The translations under genes and the position numbers were made by a program. DNA of 13,122 nt, from positions 1 through 13,122 of the forward strand of contig JAJYDP010000064.1 in assembly GCA_021777365.1 (NCBI GenBank), in the 5' to 3' direction. Under the pieces are notes generated by a model. It was not told the DNA's origin and did not search any database. It saw only the letters and a program-made list of their open reading frames with translations. Below are positions 6,592-13,122 of this stretch, one piece after another (positions within the stretch are counted from its first letter, which is position 1; the number at the start of each line of letters is the position of its first letter). The DNA is from Chloroflexota bacterium. GTDB taxonomy: Bacteria > Chloroflexota > Limnocylindria > Limnocylindrales > CSP1-4.

Positions 6592-7587
6592 GTGCGACGC
6601 TACTTCGGGCGGAAGCTGTTCACCTACTCGATCACGTTCTTCGTGGCCGCGACGATCGACTGGCTGATTCCACGGTTCATGCCGGGTGATCCCGTCGCGT
6701 CGCTGGTCTCCCAAACGAACGCTCTCTCGCCTACCGCGGCCCAGGCCCTGTACGACTATTACAACAAGCTCTTCGGCCTGAACCAGCCACTGCCGGCCCA
6801 GTACCTGAACTTCTGGACGTCGCTGCTGCACGGCAACCTCGGGTTGAGCGTGTACGGGCGCGGCACGCCGGTGGTCAGCATGATCATGGCCGCGGTCCCC
6901 TACACCCTGGCGCTCCTGATCCCGGCAATCCTGTTGAGCTGGTGGGCCGGAAACAACTTCGGGGCCCTTGCCGCCCGCCGAAAGTGGCTGGACAGCAGCG
7001 TCCTCCCTGTTGGATACATCCTGACCGCGACGCCGTACATGTGGCTCGGTCTGGTCCTGTCGTTCCTGCTCGCGTTCACCTTCCGGATCTTCCCGCTTTC
7101 CGGCGGTTACGGCTTCAACCTCGAACCGACGGTCAGCTGGCTGTTCTTCACCGACCTCGTCGCCCACTGGGTCCTGCCGTTCATGTCACTCTTCCTCGTC
7201 ATGTTCGGCGGATGGGCCATCGGCATGAGGAACATGATCATCTTCGAGCTGGAATCCGACTACAGCCACTACATGGAGATGCTCGGCGCGCCGCCGAACC
7301 TGGTCCGCAAGTACGCCTTTCGGAACGCGATGCTGCCGCAGATCACGGGCCTGGCACTCCAGCTCGGCGTGATCGTCGCGGGGAACCTGGTCACCGAGAT
7401 CGTCTTCTCGTATCCGGGACTTGGTCACCTGGTGTTCGCCGCCATCCAGAGCTCGGATTACTTCCTGCTGCAGGGGATCTTCCTGTTCATCATCGTGGGG
7501 GTCCTGCTGGCCAACTTCATCGTCGACATCGTGTACGTGATCGTCGACCCGCGGACGCGCGTGGCGATGCGAGGAGGCACCGCGTGA
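6592..7587 (+). CDS. ABC transporter permease, OppB/DppB type
   Basis: A 331-residue inner-membrane subunit of the importer. Six membrane segments can be placed at about 9-29, 100-120, 138-162, 190-211, 250-272 and 292-316. The first is followed by the periplasmic motif RFMPGDPV (28-35), typical of the OppB branch. The cytoplasmic EAA loop that docks the ATPase is at about 223-250 (YMEMLGAPPNLVRKYAFRN). VFSYPGLGHLVFAAI (271-285) and the closing VDIVYVIVDPRTR (311-323) are also typical. The GTG start is supported by GGGAG at 6582-6586. Its stop overlaps the start of the second permease (GTGA at 7584-7587), so the two are probably made in equal amounts for a heterodimer. Confidence 0.94.
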   Translation: MRRYFGRKLFTYSITFFVAATIDWLIPRFMPGDPVASLVSQTNALSPTAAQALYDYYNKLFGLNQPLPAQYLNFWTSLLHGNLGLSVYGRGTPVVSMIMAAVPYTLALLIPAILLSWWAGNNFGALAARRKWLDSSVLPVGYILTATPYMWLGLVLSFLLAFTFRIFPLSGGYGFNLEPTVSWLFFTDLVAHWVLPFMSLFLVMFGGWAIGMRNMIIFELESDYSHYMEMLGAPPNLVRKYAFRNAMLPQITGLALQLGVIVAGNLVTEIVFSYPGLGHLVFAAIQSSDYFLLQGIFLFIIVGVLLANFIVDIVYVIVDPRTRVAMRGGTA

Positions 7588-8516
7588 CGGCAGCGGCTGG
7601 CACAGCGGCGGAACCGGCCCCGGCGGTGGACTGCGCACGGGAAGCGGCGCCATCGCCGGCGAAGCGCGCACGCGGCGAGTTCCTCTTCTTCGCCCTGCGG
7701 TCGAAGAAGTTCCTCGTCTCCGTGGCAGTCCTCCTGGTTCTCGCCTGCACCGCGATCTTCGGACCGCTCCTCGACCCCAACGACCCACTGGCTCAGACCG
7801 GCCTGCCGATGCTCCGCCCGTCCCCGGCGTCCGGCAACTGGTTCGGTACCACGTACTTCGGCGAGGACGTGTTCGCCCAGTTCTCCAACGGACTGCGTGC
7901 CTCGTTCTTCGTCGGGTTTCTCGGCGGTGGACTCGCGGCGCTGATCGGAATGGTCGTCGGCTTCGTCGCCGGATATCGCGGCGGCTGGACCGACGAGGTC
8001 CTGAACATGATCACGAACGTGTTCCTCGTGATCCCGACGCTGGCGGTCCTGCTGGTCATCACGTCGTATCTGAAAGCGCGCGGCGTGATGTTCGAGGCCG
8101 TGTTCATCGGGGTGACCTCGTGGCCCTGGGCCGCACGATCGATTCGAGCCCAGACGTTCTCCCTGCGCTCACGAGACTTCGTCGATCTGGCAAAGCTGAG
8201 CGGTCGGGGAAGCTGGAAGATCATCGTCACCGAAATCGCGCCGAACATGAGCTCGTATCTGTTCCTGACATTCATCCTGCTCTTCGGCGGCGCGATCCTC
8301 ATCGCGGCCAGCCTGGATTTCATCGGCCTCGGGCCTACCGGTGGCATGTCGCTCGGGCTCATGATGTACAACGCGGTGACATGGGCCGCGCTCCAGCTCG
8401 GCGTCTGGTGGTGGTTCATTCCACCGGGCCTGGGCATCACGGCGCTCGTCGGTGCGCTGTACGTGATGAACGTCGGGCTTGACGAGATCTTCAATCCGCG
8501 GCTTCGGGAAACGTGA
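7584..8516 (+). CDS. ABC transporter permease, OppC/DppC type
   Basis: A 310-residue partner permease. The GTG at 7584 is chosen because it overlaps the preceding stop and has GAGGAGG at 7571-7577, 6 nt away; the frame is open far upstream but that part lies inside the first permease. Residues 1-30 are an Ala/Pro-rich cytoplasmic tail. The first membrane segment is at about 43-61 (FLVSVAVLLVLACTAIFGP), followed by LLDPNDP and the GTTYFGEDVFAQ segment (88-99; 'GTD.lGRDvfsR' in relatives). Further segments lie at about 107-130, 144-161, 169-183, 224-247 and 275-296. The EAA-like loop is at about 199-222 (FVDLAKLSGRGSWKIIVTEIAPN). With the OppB-type subunit it forms the membrane channel. Confidence 0.93.
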   Translation: MTAAAGTAAEPAPAVDCAREAAPSPAKRARGEFLFFALRSKKFLVSVAVLLVLACTAIFGPLLDPNDPLAQTGLPMLRPSPASGNWFGTTYFGEDVFAQFSNGLRASFFVGFLGGGLAALIGMVVGFVAGYRGGWTDEVLNMITNVFLVIPTLAVLLVITSYLKARGVMFEAVFIGVTSWPWAARSIRAQTFSLRSRDFVDLAKLSGRGSWKIIVTEIAPNMSSYLFLTFILLFGGAILIAASLDFIGLGPTGGMSLGLMMYNAVTWAALQLGVWWWFIPPGLGITALVGALYVMNVGLDEIFNPRLRET

Positions 8517-8520
8517 CGCG

Positions 8521-9483
8521 ATGACGCTGCAGGTGTCCGAGCTGCGAGTGCATTACCGCACTCTGGCGGGCGACGTGAAGGCGCTCGACGGGGCGACCTT
8601 CTCGGTGGCCGACAACGAGATCATGGGGCTGGCGGGCGAGTCCGGATGTGGCAAGTCCACGCTCGGCAACAGCCTGGTCCGGCTCGACGGCCGGATGAAG
8701 TACGTCTCCGGGACCGTCACGCTCGACGGCATCGCGCTGCCGATCTGGGATTCGAAGGCGATGTTGCAGCACCGGTTCTGGGACGTCTCCGTGATCCCGC
8801 AGTACGCGATGAGCGCGATGAACCCGACCCGGAAGATCGGGAAGATGATCTCCGAGCTGGTCGAGGCGCGGGGGAAGAGCTACACGGAGATCAAGCCGGA
8901 GCTCCTGCGCCGGATCGATCTCGTCGGCCTCCAGCGCGACGTGCTCACTCGCTATCCGATCGAGTTGTCGGGTGGCATGAAGCAGCGCATGGTGATGGTC
9001 ATCTCCACGCTCATGAACCCGTCGCTGCTGATCGCCGACGAGATCACGTCGGCCCTCGACGTGTCGACGCAGCGGGCCGTGGCGGAGACCCTCGTGAGCT
9101 TCCGCGATCAGTCCTTCGTCACGAGCATGATCGTGATCACCCACGACGTCTCGATCCTGTACCAGATCGCCGACTCGATCCTGATCATGTACGCGGGCAA
9201 ACTGGCCGAGAAGGCCGCTACGAGCGTCATCATCGAGAGGCCGCTTCATCCCTACACGCAGATGCTCGTGTCGTCTCTCCCGGAGGTCGGGGTCCGCTAC
9301 GCCGACAGGAAGCTGTCCGGGATTCCCGGCAGCCCGCCGTCGCTCCTCCACCGGCCGACAGGCTGCCGTTTCCGGGCTCGCTGCCCGCTGGCCTTCGCGA
9401 GGTGCCAGGAAGAGCCACCATTCGTGGAGGTCGAGAGCGACCACTGGGTCGCCTGCTGGAAGGCCGCGCGTTCAGATGCTTAG
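8521..9483 (+). CDS. ABC transporter ATP-binding protein, OppD/DppD type
   Basis: A 320-residue ATPase energising the importer on the cytoplasmic face. Walker A GESGCGKST is at 39-47, Q-loop Gln94, signature LSGGMKQR at 149-156, Walker B LLIADE at 169-174 and switch His208. After Walker B it reads DEITSALD where most relatives have DEPTSALD, so the usual Pro is Ile. The C-terminal oligopeptide-transporter domain has all four conserved cysteines: 282, 288, 295 and 312 (GCRFRARCPLAFARC and ACW). In some Opp-type ATPases such cysteines hold an iron-sulphur cluster. The ATG at 8521, 4 nt after the permease stop, is used; upstream in-frame codons lie inside the permease gene. The last 8 nt overlap the next ATPase. 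Confidence 0.94.
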   Translation: MTLQVSELRVHYRTLAGDVKALDGATFSVADNEIMGLAGESGCGKSTLGNSLVRLDGRMKYVSGTVTLDGIALPIWDSKAMLQHRFWDVSVIPQYAMSAMNPTRKIGKMISELVEARGKSYTEIKPELLRRIDLVGLQRDVLTRYPIELSGGMKQRMVMVISTLMNPSLLIADEITSALDVSTQRAVAETLVSFRDQSFVTSMIVITHDVSILYQIADSILIMYAGKLAEKAATSVIIERPLHPYTQMLVSSLPEVGVRYADRKLSGIPGSPPSLLHRPTGCRFRARCPLAFARCQEEPPFVEVESDHWVACWKAARSDA

Positions 9484-10441
9484 CCTCGATCGAGTCTCCA
9501 AGGCATACAAGGTCGGCACCTTCGGCGGGCAGGAACTGATCGCAGTTCGCGACGTCAGTTTCGACGTCGCCGCCGGACAGGTCGTCTCGCTCATCGGCGA
9601 GAGTGGCAGCGGCAAGACGACCGTCGGCCGCATGGTCCTGAAGCTCATCGACGTCACCCGCGGCACCATCACGCTCGACGGCCATGACATCGCCCGGGTG
9701 CACGGCAGTGGCGTCAGGGCGTATTACCGCCACGTCCAGGGCGTGTTCCAGGATCCGTTCAGCTCGTACAACCCGATCTTCAAGGCTGACCGGGTCTTCT
9801 CCCTGATCCGCACCGAGTACTTCCCTCGCGTGCCTTCCTCGGAGTGGGCGGGCAAGGTGGAGACAGCAGTCCGCGCCGTTTCGCTCGATCCAGGCGCAGT
9901 GCTGAACAAGTACCCTCACCAGCTGAGCGGCGGGCAACTGCAGCGCCTGCTGGTCGCGCGCGCGCTGATGCTGGACCTGAAGATCCTCGTGGCGGACGAG
10001 ATCATCAGCATGCTGGACGCTTCGACCCGGATCGACGTCCTCAACCTGCTGGCCGACCTCAAGACGAGGGGGCTCGGCATTCTCTTCATCACCCACGACC
10101 TCTCGCTCGGCAACTACATCAGCGAGCAGACCGTCATCCTCCGCCGAGGCGCCGTGGTCGAGATGGGGGCGACCGAAAAGGTCTTCGGCCATCCCACGCA
10201 TCCGTACACGCGCCTGCTCGTCTCGTCCGTGCCGCAGCTTCACAAGAAGTGGGCGCAGATCGAGGAGGAGCTCGGAGCGCCTGTCGCCGGCCAGAGCGGC
10301 TGCCCGTTCCACGACGCCTACCCGCAGGCCGGCCGGCTGCCCGGGCGCCCAGCGGACGAGCCGACGCTCGTGCAGATCGAGGACGACCACTTCGTGGGGT
10401 GCTTCGAACTCGAGGGCGAGACGGCGCGACGTGTGGCCTGA
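9476..10441 (+). CDS. ABC transporter ATP-binding protein, OppF/DppF type
   Basis: A 321-residue second ATPase, pairing with the preceding one. Walker A GESGSGKTT is at 41-49, Q-loop Gln92 in VFQDPFSSYNP, signature LSGGQLQR at 150-157, Walker B ILVADE at 170-175 and His207 in ITHDLS. As in its partner, the Pro after the Walker B Glu is Ile (DEIISMLDAS). In the C-terminal domain only the first and last of the four usual cysteines remain (Cys276 and Cys309). At the spacings found in the partner (+6, +7) there are Tyr282 and Pro289, so it probably cannot hold the cluster its partner could. The ATG lies inside the end of the previous gene (8-nt overlap), consistent with coupled translation. Confidence 0.94.
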   Translation: MLSLDRVSKAYKVGTFGGQELIAVRDVSFDVAAGQVVSLIGESGSGKTTVGRMVLKLIDVTRGTITLDGHDIARVHGSGVRAYYRHVQGVFQDPFSSYNPIFKADRVFSLIRTEYFPRVPSSEWAGKVETAVRAVSLDPGAVLNKYPHQLSGGQLQRLLVARALMLDLKILVADEIISMLDASTRIDVLNLLADLKTRGLGILFITHDLSLGNYISEQTVILRRGAVVEMGATEKVFGHPTHPYTRLLVSSVPQLHKKWAQIEEELGAPVAGQSGCPFHDAYPQAGRLPGRPADEPTLVQIEDDHFVGCFELEGETARRVA

Positions 10442-10541
10442 GCGACGCCCGGGGCCGTGCGGCGAGGCGGCGGCGGGCAGGCACGACGCCGTGGTCGACA
10501 TCATCGAGGACCACGACTTCATTGGGAACCAGAGGAGACCC
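10442..10541 (+). other. Leader between the second ATPase and GH94
   Basis: A 100-nt spacer, the longest between genes of the rightward run. The GH94 frame stays open upstream to 10431, but those 37 residues have no counterpart before the normal family N-terminus. A 7-bp stem (CGTGGTC at 10490-10496 with GACCACG at 10509-10515, 12-nt loop) could form a weak hairpin before the ribosome site. No operator palindrome or clear promoter is seen, so GH94 is probably read from the transporter transcript. Confidence 0.5.
10532..10537 (+). promoter_or_regulatory. Ribosome binding site deciding the GH94 start
   Basis: GAGGAG lies 4 nt before the GTG at 10542. The protein from this GTG begins (M)RYGHFDDDLREYVITRPDT-like, as cellobiose phosphorylases do, so site and homology agree. 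Confidence 0.8.
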
Positions 10542-12992
10542 GTGCGCTACGGCCACTTCGACGATGATCTCCGCGAGTACGTGATCACGCGCGCCGACAC
10601 GCCCCTCCCCTGGATCAACTACCTCGGAAGCGGCGACTACCTCGGGATCATCTCGAACACCGCCGGCGGCTACTCGTTCTTCCGCGACGCGCGGCTGCGC
10701 CGCATCACCCGGTACCGGTACAACAACGCTCCACTCGACGTGGGCGGCCGCTACGTGTACCTCCGGGACGAGGAGACCGGCGAGTACTGGAGCCCCACCT
10801 GGCAGCCCGTCCGGGCGCCGGTGGACGACTACGAGTGTCGGCACGGGATGGGCTACACGGTGATCTCGTCGCGGAGAGCCGGCATCCGGGCCGAGATCCT
10901 CTACTTCGTGCCCGTGGACGCGCCGCTCGAGGTCTGGCGTGCGCGCGTCACCAACGAGCGCGACACGCCGGCCGCGCTGTCGCTCTTCGGGACCGTCGAG
11001 TTCGCGCTGTGGGATGCCTGGGACGACGAGACGAACTTCCAGCGCAACTACTCGATCGGCGAGGTCGAGGTGGAGGACGGCGTCATCTACCACCGCAGCG
11101 AATACCGGGAGCGGCGCAACCACTTCGCCTGGTTCGCATGCTCGGGCCCGCTCGCCGGCTTCGACACGCAGCGGGACGCGTTCCTCGGCGCGTACCGCGG
11201 CTGGGAAGCGCCCGTCGCCGTCGAGCGCGGAGGCTGCAGCGGCAGCATCGCGAGCGGCTGGCAGCCGATCGGCGCGCAACACGTCCGCCTCTCGCTCGCC
11301 CCCGGCGAGACGCGCGAGATCCGGTTCGCGCTCGGGTACCACGAGAACCCGCCGGACGCGAAGTTCGACCCGCCCGGGTCGGGGATGCTGAACAAGCGGA
11401 ATGTTCGGCCGACGATCGAGCGGTTCCTGGCGGCGGAGACCATCGACGGGGAGCTGACCCGGCTGCACGACCACTGGGATGAGCTGCTCGGGGCGCTCCA
11501 GGTCCGGACCGGGAACGAGCACGTCGACCGGATGGTGAACGCCTGGAACGCGTACCAGTGCATGGTGACGTTCACGATCTCGCGGTCGGCGTCCCTGTTC
11601 GAGTCCGGTGTCGGGCGCGGAATCGGGTTCCGCGACTCGAACCAGGACCTGCTCGGGTTCGTGCACATGGTCCCCGCACGTGCCCGCGAGCGGCTGCTCG
11701 ACGTGGCCGCGACGCAGCTGCCGTCGGGCGGCGCGTACCACCAGTACCAGCCGCTCACGAAGCGCGGGAACGACGCGGTCGGTTCCGGCTTCAACGATGA
11801 CCCGCTGTGGCTCGTGCTCGCCGCCGCCGCGTACGTCAGGGAGACGGGCGACGACGCGATCCTCGACGACCCGGTGCCGTGGGACAACGAGCCCGGCACC
11901 GAGACGGCGCTGTACGAGCACCTCCGGCGCTCGATCACCTACACGCTCGGGCGGCTCGGTCCGCACGGCCTGCCGTTGATCGGACACGCCGACTGGAACG
12001 ACTGCCTGAACCTCAACACGTTCTCCGAGACTCCGGGGGAATCGTTCCAGGCAGGGCCGTTCCGCGAGCGAGGCATCGCGGAGTCGGTCTTCATCGCCGG
12101 CCTGTTCGTGCTGGCCGCCGCGGAGATGGCGGAGCTCGCGCGCTGCCGGGGCGACGGCGCCGAGGTTCGGCGCTGCGAATCGGCCGGGGCGACGCTGCGC
12201 GCTGCCGTCGACGCCCACGGCTGGGACGGTGAGTGGTTCCTGCGCGCGTACGACGCGAGCGGTGCGCGCGTCGGGTCGGCGTCGTGCGACGAGGGCCGGA
12301 TCTTCCTCGAGCCGCAGGGGATGTGCGTGATGGCCGGGATCGGGCTCCACGACGGGCGGGCGGAGGCCGCGCTCCGGGCAGTCGGCGAGCACCTCGCGAC
12401 GCCGCACGGCCTGCTGCTGCTGCAGCCGGCGTACACGAGCTACCGGCCCGAGCTCGGCGAGATCTCGTCGTACCCGCCGGGGCACAAGGAGAACGGCTCG
12501 GTCTTCTGCCACGCGAACCCATGGGTGACGATCGCCGAGGCGCGCCTGGGGCGCGGGGACCGGGCGATGGACTACTACCTGCGGACCTGCCCGTCGGCGC
12601 GCGAGCCGATCTCGGACGTCCACCGGTGCGAGCCGTACGTGCACGCGCAAACGATCGCCGGCCGCGACTCGCGCCGGGAGGGCGAGGCGCGGAACTCCTG
12701 GCTGACCGGCACGGCGGCATGGAACTACGTCGCGGTCACGCAGTGGATCCTGGGCATCCGGCCCGAGCACGACGGGCTGCGCGTGGACCCCGTGCTGCCC
12801 GCGGCGTGGGGCGACGTGGAGGTGACACGGCGCTTCCGCGGCTCGACGTACCGGATCGCGATCCGCAAGGCGTCGGGGTCGACGGGCCGCGTGTGTCGCC
12901 TGACCGTCGACGGCCGCGAGGTCGAGGGAACGCTGGTGCCGCTGCCGGCAGGCGCGGGGGGCGAGGTGCGGGTCGAGGCCGGGGTGGAGTAG
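10542..12992 (+). CDS. GH94 cellobiose phosphorylase-type enzyme
   Basis: An 816-residue cytoplasmic inverting phosphorylase; cellobiose phosphorylases are about 810-820 residues. It would convert cellobiose and phosphate to glucose 1-phosphate and glucose, saving ATP relative to hydrolysis. The N-terminal beta-sandwich domain has TPLPWINYLGSGDYLGIISN at about 20-39 and SFFRDARLRRITRYRYNN at 45-62. The (alpha/alpha)6 catalytic domain has GVGRGIGFRDSNQD at 356-369, with Arg359 and Asp365 in the place of sugar-binding residues, and HADWNDCLN at 482-490, where Asp487 is the expected general acid. SYPPGHKENGSVFCHANPW (643-661) is the conserved segment near the phosphate site. No catalytic change is visible. 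The close match to cellobiose phosphorylase through the N-terminus favours that activity over cellodextrin or chitobiose phosphorylase, but specificity was not tested. It is the last gene of the rightward run; its TAG lies 3 nt from the end of a convergent gene. Confidence 0.95.
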   Translation: MRYGHFDDDLREYVITRADTPLPWINYLGSGDYLGIISNTAGGYSFFRDARLRRITRYRYNNAPLDVGGRYVYLRDEETGEYWSPTWQPVRAPVDDYECRHGMGYTVISSRRAGIRAEILYFVPVDAPLEVWRARVTNERDTPAALSLFGTVEFALWDAWDDETNFQRNYSIGEVEVEDGVIYHRSEYRERRNHFAWFACSGPLAGFDTQRDAFLGAYRGWEAPVAVERGGCSGSIASGWQPIGAQHVRLSLAPGETREIRFALGYHENPPDAKFDPPGSGMLNKRNVRPTIERFLAAETIDGELTRLHDHWDELLGALQVRTGNEHVDRMVNAWNAYQCMVTFTISRSASLFESGVGRGIGFRDSNQDLLGFVHMVPARARERLLDVAATQLPSGGAYHQYQPLTKRGNDAVGSGFNDDPLWLVLAAAAYVRETGDDAILDDPVPWDNEPGTETALYEHLRRSITYTLGRLGPHGLPLIGHADWNDCLNLNTFSETPGESFQAGPFRERGIAESVFIAGLFVLAAAEMAELARCRGDGAEVRRCESAGATLRAAVDAHGWDGEWFLRAYDASGARVGSASCDEGRIFLEPQGMCVMAGIGLHDGRAEAALRAVGEHLATPHGLLLLQPAYTSYRPELGEISSYPPGHKENGSVFCHANPWVTIAEARLGRGDRAMDYYLRTCPSAREPISDVHRCEPYVHAQTIAGRDSRREGEARNSWLTGTAAWNYVAVTQWILGIRPEHDGLRVDPVLPAAWGDVEVTRRFRGSTYRIAIRKASGSTGRVCRLTVDGREVEGTLVPLPAGAGGEVRVEAGVE

Positions 12993-12995
12993 CGC

Positions 12996-13122
12996 CTACG
13001 CCTCGACGGCGTGCCGTTCTGCCCCGGCGCGCTTCGCGACCGATTCCCCCGCGACCCGGCGTCGCCTCCGCACGTCGACCACGCGACCCGCGGACTCGGC
13101 GAACGTCACGTCGGACAGCGGC
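12996..13122 (-). CDS. C-terminal end of a convergent gene, product unknown
   Basis: On the minus strand a frame open from the right edge ends with TAG at 12998-12996. Its 41 visible residues include LSDVTFAESAGRVVDVRRR and end in ERHAVEA. The composition is ordinary for a real protein end: a short beta-like stretch and then a basic helix. The family cannot be recognised from this piece. Only 3 bases separate it from the GH94 stop, leaving no room for a terminator between the two convergent genes. Confidence 0.55.
   Translation of the reverse strand, partial: PLSDVTFAESAGRVVDVRRRRRVAGESVAKRAGAERHAVEA

Noticed and set aside
6942..7583. N-terminal extension of the second permease, possibly a fusion
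   Set aside because: The extension lies inside the first permease in another frame and is Arg/Pro-rich without membrane segments. The GTGA overlap at 7584 is the real start.
8071..8078. Operator-like half-site TGAAAGCG inside the second permease gene
   Set aside because: Only one half matches, the other side is not a palindrome, and it is in the middle of coding sequence; chance is enough to explain it.
10431..10541. Longer GH94 start at 10431 adding 37 residues
   Set aside because: The added residues do not look like the family. The GTG at 10542 has a good ribosome site and gives the normal cellobiose phosphorylase N-terminus.
10134..12770. An 878-codon open frame on the minus strand opposite GH94 and the second ATPase
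   Set aside because: It is antisense to two clear genes, has a repetitive Arg/Val/Pro/Asp composition and no family motif. Such frames arise from the codon bias of GC-rich genes.

Overview
This is a carbohydrate-utilisation locus from a very GC-rich bacterium with frequent GTG starts. The Opp/Dpp-type sugar transporter, the LacI regulator, the GH1/GH94/GH130 set and a DUF6941-like protein suggest a soil-type Chloroflexota or Actinomycetota member. That placement is inference; the window holds no rRNA or other phylogenetic marker.

Layout. A divergent control region (about 3472-3617) with two near-identical palindromic operators separates two gene runs. Leftward (minus strand) are a GH1 beta-glucosidase (1993-3471), a GH130 beta-mannoside phosphorylase-type gene (956-1996) carrying an in-frame TAG, a DUF6941-like protein (458-913), a small uncharacterised protein (108-461), and possibly the start of another gene at the left edge. 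Rightward (plus strand) are a LacI-family regulator (3618-4667), a family-5 lipoprotein substrate-binding protein (4729-6507), two Opp/Dpp-type permeases (6592-7587, 7584-8516), two Opp/Dpp-type ATPases (8521-9483, 9476-10441) and a GH94 cellobiose phosphorylase-type enzyme (10542-12992). The last 127 bases hold the C-terminus of a convergent minus-strand gene.

How it fits together (inference from family knowledge). Beta-linked gluco- and/or manno-oligosaccharides are imported by the ABC transporter. In the cytoplasm GH94 cleaves them by phosphorolysis to a sugar 1-phosphate, GH1 hydrolyses them, and GH130 would act on beta-mannosyl linkages. None of the three enzymes has a visible signal peptide. 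The LacI protein probably represses both directions through the paired operators and is relieved by an imported sugar. No separate operator is visible before the transporter, so regulator, transporter and GH94 may share one transcript. A perfect 14-bp hairpin after the binding-protein gene probably sets its expression above that of the permeases.

The most striking detail is in GH130. An in-frame TAG sits exactly where the family has the Asp of its YDPR motif, taken here as the catalytic acid, and the Arg two codons later is Leu, while the rest of the 346-codon frame is intact. No CRISPR array, tRNA, rRNA, insertion sequence or phage feature was seen.
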